Shown here piece after piece: positions 1-6,645 of a stretch of 9,473 bases of DNA. Source of the DNA: Wolbachia endosymbiont of Cylisticus convexus (GTDB lineage: Bacteria > Pseudomonadota > Alphaproteobacteria > Rickettsiales > Anaplasmataceae); contig NZ_QPIP01000060.1 of assembly GCF_003344345.1 (NCBI RefSeq), positions 1 to 9,473 of the forward strand. Direction: 5' to 3'. Made by a program: the position numbers and the translations under genes. The notes under the pieces are model-generated. The model did not search any database. It was not told where the DNA came from and was given only the letters and a program-made list of their open reading frames with translations. Numbering within the stretch: position 1 is the stretch's first letter; each line of letters begins with the position of its first letter.

Positions 1-18
1 AGGTTGTCCTGAAACTAG
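1..18. repeat. Left inverted repeat of the IS5-type element
   Basis: AGGTTGTCCTGAAACTAG at the window edge pairs as an inverted repeat with 674-691. It lies just beyond the transposase stop at 24-26, as expected for the 3' end of a compact IS. The true tip may lie outside the window. Confidence 0.65.
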
Positions 19-23
19 AAAAC

Positions 24-633
24 TTAGGCATATTTCCTCGTTAACATAACCCTATTCATAGCAAGACATATGAAATTTTCAGTAGATGTTGTAAGCAAAT
101 CATATTCCTTTGATAGCCTTCTATTCCTCAAGCAAAAGTCCTTTCTACAACCCACCTTCTTGGCTGTACTTTAAATCCCTGTTCTCTCGCTGGCAGCAGC
201 TCAAGCGTTATGTACCCAAAATCTACATGGAGGTCTTTTAACAATTTCAATATCTATGTCATATTCTTCCTTTATATGCCTTTTTCTACCTTTTACTTTT
301 TTATTTCCATCATAACCTTTGACCCCCCTTTTTCTGTAGTTTTCACAGATTGACTGTCAAGCGCTTGGCTCCTCATTTCTTCCTATTTTTCTCCTGCTAT
401 ATTTGGCAATTCATTTTCTCAAAAATTTCCTGCTTTTTCCATTGCCTAAACTGCTCATACACAGTCTTCCATAGCATTCCCGCCATTGGCATCCTGTACG
501 CAATACATAGAAAATCGCCTCTAATATTTCTCTTTTACTATACTTTGGCGGTTTTCCTCCTTTCTTGTATCATACTCTGAAATATTTTTCTATTCGGCCT
601 TTTACTTAGATCTGTTGGATACTTTTTTCTCAT
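24..633 (-). pseudogene. IS5-family transposase pseudogene (core deleted, frameshifted)
   Basis: Translation of the minus strand from the ATG at 633 starts MRKKYPTDLS. It then gives, across several frames, the usual IS5 order: REILEAIFYVLRTGCQWR, EPSA followed by a broken DSQSVKTT-like stretch, KGGxKGYDG, KVKGRKRHI, then IDIEIVKRPPCRFWVH, QPRRWVVERTFA and NRRLSKEYDLL, ending at a TAA at 24-26. The upstream ATG follows an AGG-containing leader. Several frameshifts and stops interrupt it. Around 271-276 the KGRKRHI motif is joined almost directly to the EYDIDIEIVKRP block, so about 60 residues that normally carry the second catalytic aspartate are missing. The ERTFAWL motif is cut by a small deletion that makes a TGA. 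The family is assigned from these motifs; the exact Wolbachia IS name is not claimed. It cannot make an active enzyme. Confidence 0.85.
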
Positions 634-673
634 TTCTTACCTCACTTTTACATTTCTTATACTATACCTTATC

Positions 674-691
674 CTACTTTCAAGATAATCT
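674..691. repeat. Right inverted repeat of the IS5-type element
   Basis: On the minus strand this reads AGATTATCTTGAAAGTAG, matching 14 of 18 bases of the left end. It sits 41-58 bp upstream of the transposase ATG at 633. The alternative is that these bases are the C-terminal codons of the neighbouring transposase remnant, which could read KIILKVG here, and that the similarity is chance. Confidence 0.55.
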
Positions 692-920
692 CTTAAGTTT
701 TCGCTCGCCACAGTCTTCTACATTTTTCCAACCAAGCAAAAAATAACCCATCTTTTGGTCCACTGACAACCACTTTTTAGAATGTATAGCACTCCACAAA
801 ATATGCCATACAAATCAACTTTTCTTGGTCTTGTTTTCTTCCTGCTGCTCTCCAGTATTAGCCTGATTTTTTCAAATTGCTCTCGACTTATATCACTTGT
901 TTTGCATAGATATACCTCAT
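692..920 (-). pseudogene. Second IS5-type transposase remnant, N- and C-terminal pieces fused by deletion
   Basis: This differs from the element at 1-691. The minus strand from the ATG at 918-920 soon gives, after a frameshift, SDISREQFEKIRLILESSRK, then RPRKVDLYGIFCGVLYILKS and GCQW (codons at 760-771), the N-terminal helix-turn-helix block of another IS5-type transposase group. Immediately afterwards, at 708-740, comes FAWLEKCRRLW, a motif that normally lies close to the C-terminus of the same kind of protein, followed by CxERKL. Essentially the whole DDE core is therefore deleted between about 745 and 759. The pseudogene is cut at 691/692 by the first IS. Its upstream leader probably fills 921-970 up to the surE stop codon. 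Any remaining tail would lie to the left of position 1 if the first IS inserted into it. Confidence 0.75.
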
Positions 921-970
921 TCTTAATCTATGCCTATTTTACCTCATCATCTAGAGATTCTTAACAGGTT

Positions 971-1738
971 CTAAGGAGCAATATAAGTGTTAGCTATAGA
1001 AGAAAATTCGTCTGCGTAAGAATTTTTCATAGCATTCAATGTATCATAATCTGTAAAATCTAATTTTACCGGTGTAATAGTAATAAATCCTTCTTTTATT
1101 TTATCTACACTACCACTGCCTGAGTGTTCTCGAGACCAATTTAAGCTAAAAGAGCCATTTAAATTTTCAGTAAAAGTGAGATCTCCATCAATGTTATATT
1201 CACCTTGTTCAGCAAATTCTACTCCTTTCACTTTTTCTGTAGCAGGAAAATTTACACTCATCACTATATTTTTAGGCCAATTAACTTTAACTAGCTTGCT
1301 GATAGTCTTTGGTGCAAAAATCTTTGTATTGTGCCAGTTTATTTCATTACGATAAGCTTGGCTTAGCGCGATAGAAGGTATAAACCTTGCAGCACCTTCC
1401 ATTGCAGCACCAACTGTTCCTGAATAACAAATATCATCTCCGACATTTGATCCAATATTTATTCCAGACAATATTAGGTCTGGTTTTTTATTCATAATCT
1501 TATTTAGTGCAATGATGACACAGTCTGCAGGGGTACCAGATACACTAAACTCCCTTTCGCTATGTTGGTTTATTTTAATAGATTGTTTGACTGGATAATC
1601 AAGAGATCTTGCAGCTCCACTCCTATCAGCATCTGGTGCCACTATCCATATTTCTGATGCAAAATTCTGCGCAATCTCTTTGAGTAATTTTATTCCCTCA
1701 CTTTCAAAACCATCATCGTTTGTTATCAATATTATCAT
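971..1738 (-). CDS. surE: 5'/3'-nucleotidase SurE (survival protein E)
   Basis: SurE is a metal-dependent cytoplasmic phosphatase acting on nucleoside monophosphates. The N-terminus MIILITNDDGFESEGI carries the paired metal-binding aspartates D8 and D9. PDADRSGAARS (residues 35-45) supplies the metal-site serine, followed by SGTPADC (67-73), then SGINIGSNVGDD (91-102) and YSGTVGAAMEGA, the conserved asparagine/glycine loop of the family. About 255 residues is the normal length. I chose the ATG at 1738; an in-frame TTG two codons upstream (1744) would add MN, but the ATG gives the canonical SurE N-terminus. No strong Shine-Dalgarno is visible at either. The upstream minus-strand gene ends 104-110 bp away, so cotranscription is possible but not shown. 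The stop directly abuts IS debris, yet the C-terminus looks complete. Confidence 0.95.
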   Translation of the reverse strand: MIILITNDDGFESEGIKLLKEIAQNFASEIWIVAPDADRSGAARSLDYPVKQSIKINQHSEREFSVSGTPADCVIIALNKIMNKKPDLILSGINIGSNVGDDICYSGTVGAAMEGAARFIPSIALSQAYRNEINWHNTKIFAPKTISKLVKVNWPKNIVMSVNFPATEKVKGVEFAEQGEYNIDGDLTFTENLNGSFSLNWSREHSGSGSVDKIKEGFITITPVKLDFTDYDTLNAMKNSYADEFSSIANTYIAP

Positions 1739-1848
1739 ATTCAATATTCAGCTATCAAAGTACACTGATGAAGTTTTAAGTTTCTTTTTATAACCATGAA
1801 CTGTAACAAAGAACCTGCTACAAATCAATAAGGAAAAATTAAGAGCTA

Positions 1849-3291
1849 CTAAGCAGCAGAAAATCTTGCCACGTTTCCCAAAAATGCTTTCACTTTTTCA
1901 AGATAAGTAGATGGTTTTGCAGGTATTGCTACCTCATCTATCTTACCACATATTGCTGCATCTACGACTTCACCTGTTATTAATTCCCTTAGCTTTTGTT
2001 TTACCTGCCCTCTACGAATATGTTCTCCATAGTCATTATAAAACTTCACATATAACTCTTTAAATACAAATTCTTTTATAGCACTTCTCATATGAGAAAT
2101 TCCATCCTTTACTTCATCATTTGCATTGCTCAAATCCACTTCAGAACCTGGCGAATATAAGTCATCAAAATTTTCTTTTAAAATTTTTATTTTAAAGTAG
2201 TGCTTATCTACAGATCTCTCAAGAAATCTTTTAGTAGCATTACCGGCCAACTCTCCTATTATCTGAGGCTCTAGTTGAGCTGCAAAATTATTTTCTGCTT
2301 CAAGGCCACTTAATGCATAAATGATACGATTAAGCATTCCAGGACCACATTGGCGATTACTTTCCTCAAAACGAACCTGCAATATGGATTTCAACAACTC
2401 TACATCTGCATTTTGCTTTCTTGCTGCAATTAAAACTAAATTTATAGCCTGAGTTAATGTCAATCCAGTTTTAGAATCTACCCACCTTACCCATTCTCCT
2501 TCTCTATAACCATCTAGCTTCAAATAAGGTGCTATCAATTCTTTCTGCCGATTTGTCAAACCGCTTATATAACTTTTAAACTCTTCATCCAACTCATTTG
2601 ACGGAGTACCATGTTCTTCCTTTAATTTTTTGGCACACTCAATAACGCTTTGCTCAAAACTTCTAGTATGAACAGTCTGATTGCCAGTACCTACATCACT
2701 TACATTAAACAAAAAGCTAAGTTGCTTTACATTCAAACCCAAAGGTGAGAAAAACTTTATTAATGGATACTTTATTAATTCGAGAAGTGCTACTGGAGCT
2801 AGCAATGCATAATTTAACAATAATAAACCAGTATTGAGTATAAAAAATCTACGTAGAGCTGATACCTTTGATGCAATGTACAAAAATGGAAGCTGTAGGT
2901 AATATATTAAGTGTATATTGAAGAATAAGATTTTGTCCTTTAGTTTTATTGTCGGATCTTTATAAACCTCAAATAACATGTTGTTACTATCAATGTTGTC
3001 ATTTTTAAACGAGTTATAGTTGTTGATGATTTTCTCCTGCAAAGGAAGGAGCATTTTATTCAGGCAAATAAATGCAGCGATAACAATAAAACCTGTAGCA
3101 AAGAACACTAGTGCAGGACTAGAGGTACTTGTAGATAAGTAGGTATAAAGGTTACTAATTAAGTCACCACAAGGGCGAACTAGAATTGGATCGAGGACAT
3201 AGTTAACAAAAAGACTTAAATAATAATAAATAGCAAGTAAGAATAAAATAAGACCGCAAATAACCAAAAATTCTTTTAACCTTGGATTCAT
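1849..3291 (-). CDS. Conserved-looking membrane protein of unknown function, 480 aa
   Basis: I do not recognise a family. The protein has four likely membrane segments in its first third: about residues 8-32, 60-77, 121-140 and 149-170. A hydrophilic loop with asparagines and charges (about 85-118) lies between the second and third. After an amphipathic stretch (KYPLIKFFSPLGLN), the remaining 300 residues are soluble, mostly helical in character and rich in charged residues, with no catalytic motif I can name. The ATG at 3291 is well supported: GAGGAGGG lies immediately upstream, an unusually strong Shine-Dalgarno for this window, and a good promoter sits at 3326-3354. It is divergent from the permease pair and lies upstream of surE on the same strand. 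The frame is intact over 1.4 kb with no decay, so it is probably expressed. A lineage-restricted Wolbachia membrane protein is the likeliest identity. Confidence 0.85.
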   Translation of the reverse strand: MNPRLKEFLVICGLILFLLAIYYYLSLFVNYVLDPILVRPCGDLISNLYTYLSTSTSSPALVFFATGFIVIAAFICLNKMLLPLQEKIINNYNSFKNDNIDSNNMLFEVYKDPTIKLKDKILFFNIHLIYYLQLPFLYIASKVSALRRFFILNTGLLLLNYALLAPVALLELIKYPLIKFFSPLGLNVKQLSFLFNVSDVGTGNQTVHTRSFEQSVIECAKKLKEEHGTPSNELDEEFKSYISGLTNRQKELIAPYLKLDGYREGEWVRWVDSKTGLTLTQAINLVLIAARKQNADVELLKSILQVRFEESNRQCGPGMLNRIIYALSGLEAENNFAAQLEPQIIGELAGNATKRFLERSVDKHYFKIKILKENFDDLYSPGSEVDLSNANDEVKDGISHMRSAIKEFVFKELYVKFYNDYGEHIRRGQVKQKLRELITGEVVDAAICGKIDEVAIPAKPSTYLEKVKAFLGNVARFSAA

Positions 3292-3325
3292 ACCCTCCTC
3301 TTAATGATCTATTAATATACTTTTA

Positions 3326-3354
3326 ATTATATACTTAAATTAAAAAAATGCAAA
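3326..3354 (-). promoter_or_regulatory. Predicted sigma70-type promoter for the 480-aa membrane protein gene
   Basis: On the minus strand TTTGCA (3349-3354, 4 of 6 matches to the -35 box) is followed after 17 bp by a perfect TATAAT (3326-3331). Transcription would start near 3319, leaving a leader of about 28 nt with a strong Shine-Dalgarno before the ATG at 3291. The setting is very AT-rich, so chance matches are common. Confidence 0.5.
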
Positions 3355-3369
3355 TTTTACAAAGACCGA

Positions 3370-3398
3370 TTGAAATTTCTGAGCTTCAGCTATATTGT
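3370..3398 (+). promoter_or_regulatory. Possible promoter for the first permease
   Basis: TTGAAA at 3370-3375 could be a -35 box. The nearest -10 candidates are TATATT at 3391-3396 (15-bp spacer, short) or TATTGT at 3393-3398 (17 bp). Start would fall near 3405, about 25 nt before the GTG. Weak evidence in an AT-rich gap. Confidence 0.3.
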
Positions 3399-3429
3399 TA
3401 ATATATTCAGATAAAAATTAAAAATTATC

Positions 3430-4704
3430 GTGTCAAATAAAATAGGCTTTTTGGCTATTTTCGCCTTGGTGATTAGTAGCCAAATTGGCTCTGGAATTTT
3501 TATGCTCCCAATTAGCCTTGCTCCATATGGCGCTTATAGCCTTATAAGCTGGGTGATATCAGGATTTGGCGCTATATCTCTTGCTTTAGTCTTTGCTGCA
3601 TTGTGTGCAAAATTTCCAGAAACGGGAGGTCCTCATGTCTATGTAAAACATGCTTTTGGTCCTACCGCAGCTTTTTTTGTTGGCTGGACATATTGGGTAA
3701 GCTCATGGGTTAGTTCAACAGCTGTAACGATTGCAAGTATTGGTTATTTAGCTCCACTTTTTCATGATGATATACAAGGTATACGCTTGCTTTTAGAAAT
3801 AATATTAATTTTAGCTATTATGCTAATAAACTTAAGAGGAGTAACTACTGCTGGCCGTGTTGAGCTTCTGCTAACCATTGTTAAAATTATTGCACTTCTT
3901 GCAATACCCATAGCAGGGCTATTTTTCTTTGATAGAAATAATTTTATTGTAAGTGAGGAAGTATCAAACTTTACAATATCGCAAACTCTTGCTCGTTCTA
4001 CACTCCTTACTCTATGGTGTTTTATCGGACTTGAATCAGCAACAGCACCTGCAGGATCGGTTAATAATCCAGCTAAGACAATACCAAGAGCCATTGTGCT
4101 TGGAACAGTTTGTGTTGCTGTGATATATTTCATCAATAGCCTTTCAATCATGGGGTTAATAAGCGGTCACGACCTAGCCGGTTCAAAAGCACCATATGTT
4201 GATGCAGTAAAAATTATGTTTCCAGGTAATTGGCATTTGATTATTTCTGTTGTTGCTTTTATCGTTTCCATAAGTAATTTAAACGCTTGGTTTTTAGCTG
4301 ATGGACAGGTCACCTTAGGCCTTGCAAAAGACAAGTTAATGCCGCAATTTTTTGTCAAAAAAAATAAGCACGATGCTCCATTCTGGGGAATAATACTCAG
4401 TACTTTGGGGGTATTAGCTCTACTTGTCCTAACATCAAACAAAAGTTTTGCTGAGCAAGTGACTTCAATAATTGATATCTCTGTAATGTCATTTTTGTTT
4501 ATCTACTTAGCATGTAGCCTTGCTTTTTTCAAAGTTAATATACAAGAGAAAAACTACTGCAAATTTTTAATTGGAGGTGTGGCTGTGTCTTTTTGCTGCT
4601 GGATAGTATACGAGACTTCTATAAAAACATTGTTAATATCAAGCCTATTCCCTTTAAGCGGAACACTTATTTATCTACTTTGGTATCATAAACTAAAAAC
4701 TTAA
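3430..4704 (+). CDS. APC-superfamily amino acid / polyamine permease (first tandem copy)
   Basis: A 12-helix cytoplasmic-membrane transporter of 424 residues, close to the usual length of the basic amino acid/polyamine antiporter group (AdiC, CadB and PotE are about 440). IGSGIFMLP (residues 19-27) is the broken first helix that binds the substrate backbone. FPETGGPHVYVKHAFGP follows helix 2. LWCFIGLESATAPAGSVNNP (from residue 195) matches the AdiC helix-6 block, with W196 and E202 at the places of AdiC W202 and E208. NAWFLADGQ places W287 at AdiC W293. An AdiC-like fold is therefore supported, but the substrate is not. It starts at a GTG with no clear Shine-Dalgarno; the SNKIGFLA N-terminus and the paralogue's identical GTG start support the choice. 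Divergent from the 480-aa gene and 70 bp before its paralogue. Import or exchange of host amino acids is an inference from the lifestyle. Confidence 0.9.
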   Translation: MSNKIGFLAIFALVISSQIGSGIFMLPISLAPYGAYSLISWVISGFGAISLALVFAALCAKFPETGGPHVYVKHAFGPTAAFFVGWTYWVSSWVSSTAVTIASIGYLAPLFHDDIQGIRLLLEIILILAIMLINLRGVTTAGRVELLLTIVKIIALLAIPIAGLFFFDRNNFIVSEEVSNFTISQTLARSTLLTLWCFIGLESATAPAGSVNNPAKTIPRAIVLGTVCVAVIYFINSLSIMGLISGHDLAGSKAPYVDAVKIMFPGNWHLIISVVAFIVSISNLNAWFLADGQVTLGLAKDKLMPQFFVKKNKHDAPFWGIILSTLGVLALLVLTSNKSFAEQVTSIIDISVMSFLFIYLACSLAFFKVNIQEKNYCKFLIGGVAVSFCCWIVYETSIKTLLISSLFPLSGTLIYLLWYHKLKT

Positions 4705-4774
4705 CTTAAATTTTTTATTTGCTAAAATTCTTAAGCTATACTACTGGTTTACATTAATAGAATTAAGAGGTATT

Positions 4775-6052
4775 GTGTCAAATAAAATAGGTTTTTTGGC
4801 TGTTTTTGCTTTAGTTATTAGTAGTCAGATCGGCTCTGGGGTTTTCATGCTTCCAATTAGCCTTGCTCCATATGGTGCTTATAGCCTTATAAGCTGGGTA
4901 ATATCAGGTTTTGGCGCCATATCTCTTGCACTAGTCTTTGCTACACTATGTGCAAAATTTCCAGAAACTGGAGGTCCTCACGTTTATGTAAAACATGCTT
5001 TTGGTCCTACCGCAGCTTTCTTTGTTGGTTGGACATATTGGGTAATCTCATGGGTTAGTACAACAGCTTTAATAGTTGTGGGTGTTGGCTATCTTACACC
5101 ATTTTTCCATGAAGATATCCAAAGCATGCGTTTGCTTTTAGAGTTACTGCTATTTACAGTCATTACGTTAGTAAACTTAAGAGGAATAGCTACTGCAGGG
5201 CGCGTTGAGTTTCTACTCACGGTTGTGAAGGTTGCTGTATTGCTTGCAATACCTGTAGCAGCGTTGTTTTTTTTCGATAGAAATAATTTTATCACAAGTG
5301 AAGAAGTATTAAGTCTTACAACATCGCAAATTCTTGCTCGCTCTACACTCCTTACTCTATGGTGTTTTATTGGACTTGAATTGGCAACAGCACCTGCAGG
5401 GTCAGTTGATAATCCAGCTAAAACTATACCAAAAGCTGTAGTGCTTGGCACAATTTGTGTTGCTGTTATATATTTTATCAACAATTTCGCGATTATGGGA
5501 TTGATTAATGGCAATAATTTAGCAAGTTCAAGAGCACCATATGTTGATGCGATAAAAATTATGTTTTCTGGTAATTGGCATTTAATTATTTCTATAATTG
5601 CATTCATTTTTTGTGTTGGTAGTCTAAACGCTTGGGTTTTGTCTAGTGGACAGGTTGCTTTTGGTCTTGCAGAAGATAAACTAATGCCACAATTCTTTGC
5701 TAAAAGGAATAAGCATGGCTCTCCCTTTTGGGGAATAACAATTAGCTCAGTTGGCACTGTAGTTTTATTAATTCTCACTTCAAGAAACAATTTTGCTCAG
5801 CAGATTAAATCAATTATTGACTTTTCTGTAATTTCATTTTTATTTGTCTACCTCACATGCAGCCTTGTTTTTTTAAAGGTAATTATAAAGGAGAAAAATT
5901 ATTGCAAATTTTTAATTGGTAGCATAGCAACAATCTTTTGTTGTTGGGTGATACTTGAAACTCCTATAAATACCTTGCTAACTGCAAGTTTGTTTACTGC
6001 AAGCGGCATACCCGTTTATTTACTTTGGTATCGCAGAGGTTCTATGCAGTGA
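4775..6052 (+). CDS. APC-superfamily amino acid / polyamine permease (second tandem copy)
   Basis: A paralogue of the gene just upstream: 425 residues, same 12-helix plan, no frame damage. IGSGVFMLP, GGPHVYVKHAFGP, LWCFIGLELATAPAGSVDNP and NAWVLSSGQ keep the AdiC-like pattern, with W196, E202 and W287 at the same residue numbers. The first 98 residues differ from the first copy at only 5 positions (10, 23, 57, 91, 96). The rest is roughly two thirds identical by eye, with changes concentrated in helices 3-5 and 8-12. Notable substitutions near the substrate region are S203 to L and ADGQ to SSGQ, so specificity may have shifted. The start is GTG with AAGAGG a few bases upstream, a better ribosome site than the first copy has. 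The 70-bp gap contains TATACT at 4737-4742, so it may have its own promoter as well as read-through. No terminator is apparent after either copy. Confidence 0.9.
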   Translation: MSNKIGFLAVFALVISSQIGSGVFMLPISLAPYGAYSLISWVISGFGAISLALVFATLCAKFPETGGPHVYVKHAFGPTAAFFVGWTYWVISWVSTTALIVVGVGYLTPFFHEDIQSMRLLLELLLFTVITLVNLRGIATAGRVEFLLTVVKVAVLLAIPVAALFFFDRNNFITSEEVLSLTTSQILARSTLLTLWCFIGLELATAPAGSVDNPAKTIPKAVVLGTICVAVIYFINNFAIMGLINGNNLASSRAPYVDAIKIMFSGNWHLIISIIAFIFCVGSLNAWVLSSGQVAFGLAEDKLMPQFFAKRNKHGSPFWGITISSVGTVVLLILTSRNNFAQQIKSIIDFSVISFLFVYLTCSLVFLKVIIKEKNYCKFLIGSIATIFCCWVILETPINTLLTASLFTASGIPVYLLWYRRGSMQ

Positions 6053-6088
6053 ATATTATAGCTGGAGATTTCTTTAAATAATCGATAT

Positions 6089-6514
6089 CTATGGACCAAG
6101 GTTTTTCTCCTCTTTGTCCACCTGTTCAACATTACTCTTCTTAAGTTTGCTACTCACTTCTTCTGTATATTTATTATCTACGCAAGCCTCATCCTTTGCT
6201 TTGCTAGAGTCACCTACTTGCGATTGCGGTTTTTTATATGCCTCTTTTTCAGGTGTGAAAATTTTTGCTAAGAATTCCCCTATAATGGGTATTGACTTAA
6301 AAAAAACTCTTAACCCAAAAGGTTCTTGCTTTTTATTTGAGGAATGTTGGTCTATCTTAGGAATTTTTACACCATACTTTTTATCATCAAAATTTATTGC
6401 TGGCTTGCTTTTTTTCGAAAGAACATTTTGAGCCTCTGACCTATTGACTTCTTCGGGCTTTTGAAATGTAGATACTGAAGGCTTAACCTTAGTGTCACTA
6501 TATTCTTTATTCAT
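6089..6514 (-). CDS. Small charged hypothetical protein, 141 aa
   Basis: No family is recognised. The protein is very hydrophilic and rich in lysine, glutamate, serine and asparagine at both ends, which suggests disordered tails. In the middle is one hydrophobic, amphipathic segment at about residues 66-86 (FGLRVFFKSIPIIGEFLAKI), too short and too charged to be a confident membrane helix but able to bind a membrane or partner. No signal peptide. The ATG at 6514 has a weak GAGAG just upstream and a good promoter at 6544-6571. It converges on the second permease with 36 bp between stop codons and is divergent from asd. The antisense frame at 6114-6431 is its shadow. The low-complexity composition makes this less certain than its neighbours, but the supported promoter and start favour a real gene. 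Confidence 0.7.
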   Translation of the reverse strand: MNKEYSDTKVKPSVSTFQKPEEVNRSEAQNVLSKKSKPAINFDDKKYGVKIPKIDQHSSNKKQEPFGLRVFFKSIPIIGEFLAKIFTPEKEAYKKPQSQVGDSSKAKDEACVDNKYTEEVSSKLKKSNVEQVDKEEKNLGP

Positions 6515-6543
6515 CTCTCATGCAATATTATCAACATAATATA

Positions 6544-6571
6544 ATTATAACTAAATTATGGTTAATTGCAA
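6544..6571 (-). promoter_or_regulatory. Predicted sigma70-type promoter for the 141-aa protein gene
   Basis: On the minus strand TTGCAA (6566-6571) and a perfect TATAAT (6544-6549) are separated by 16 bp. Transcription would begin near 6537, about 23 nt before the ATG at 6514. Confidence 0.5.
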
Positions 6572-6590
6572 GGTAAAAATATTAAAATAA

Positions 6591-6617
6591 TTGTAAATTT
6601 ATCAGTAAAAATATAAT
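6591..6617 (+). promoter_or_regulatory. Possible promoter for asd
   Basis: TTGTAA (6591-6596) and TATAAT (6612-6617) are separated by 15 bp, slightly short; using TAATAT at 6614-6619 gives 17 bp. Start would fall near 6624, about 22 nt before the ATG at 6646. The AGAGG at 6632-6636, 9 nt before that ATG, is the likely ribosome binding site. Confidence 0.4.
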
Positions 6618-6645
6618 ATAGCTTTAAAGTCAGAGGTTTATCTAT

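Larger units (their letters stand above)
1..691 (-). mobile_element. Decayed IS5-family insertion sequence with internal deletion
   Basis: The element reads on the minus strand. Its ends form an imperfect inverted repeat: positions 1-18 (AGGTTGTCCTGAAACTAG) match the reverse complement of 674-691 (AGATTATCTTGAAAGTAG) at 14 of 18 bases, three of the four mismatches being transitions. The transposase start at 633 lies 58 bp inside the right end, a normal leader length for this family. The transposase remnant between the ends is clearly IS5-like. The element may extend a few bases beyond the window edge, so the left tip and any target duplication cannot be judged. At about 690 bp it is shorter than intact IS5-type elements because part of the catalytic domain is missing. 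It ends directly against a second IS5-type remnant, which suggests nested insertion. Confidence 0.75.

Noticed and set aside
350..964. Two plus-strand hydrophobic frames (350-580 and 782-964)
   Set aside because: They are antisense to the two IS5-type transposase remnants, whose minus-strand translations give recognisable transposase motifs over the same bases.
1739..1744. TTG at 1744 as the surE start
   Set aside because: The ATG at 1738 gives the canonical SurE N-terminus, and no ribosome site favours the TTG.
3762..5790. Minus-strand open frames within both permease genes (3762-4151, 4167-4442, 5089-5790)
   Set aside because: They are shadows of the permeases. They resemble each other only because the permeases are paralogues, and they show no start signals or motifs of their own.
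6114..6431. Plus-strand 105-aa frame antisense to the 141-aa gene
   Set aside because: The minus-strand frame is longer and has a better promoter and start; the plus-strand product looks like an antisense translation of lysine/glutamate-rich codons.
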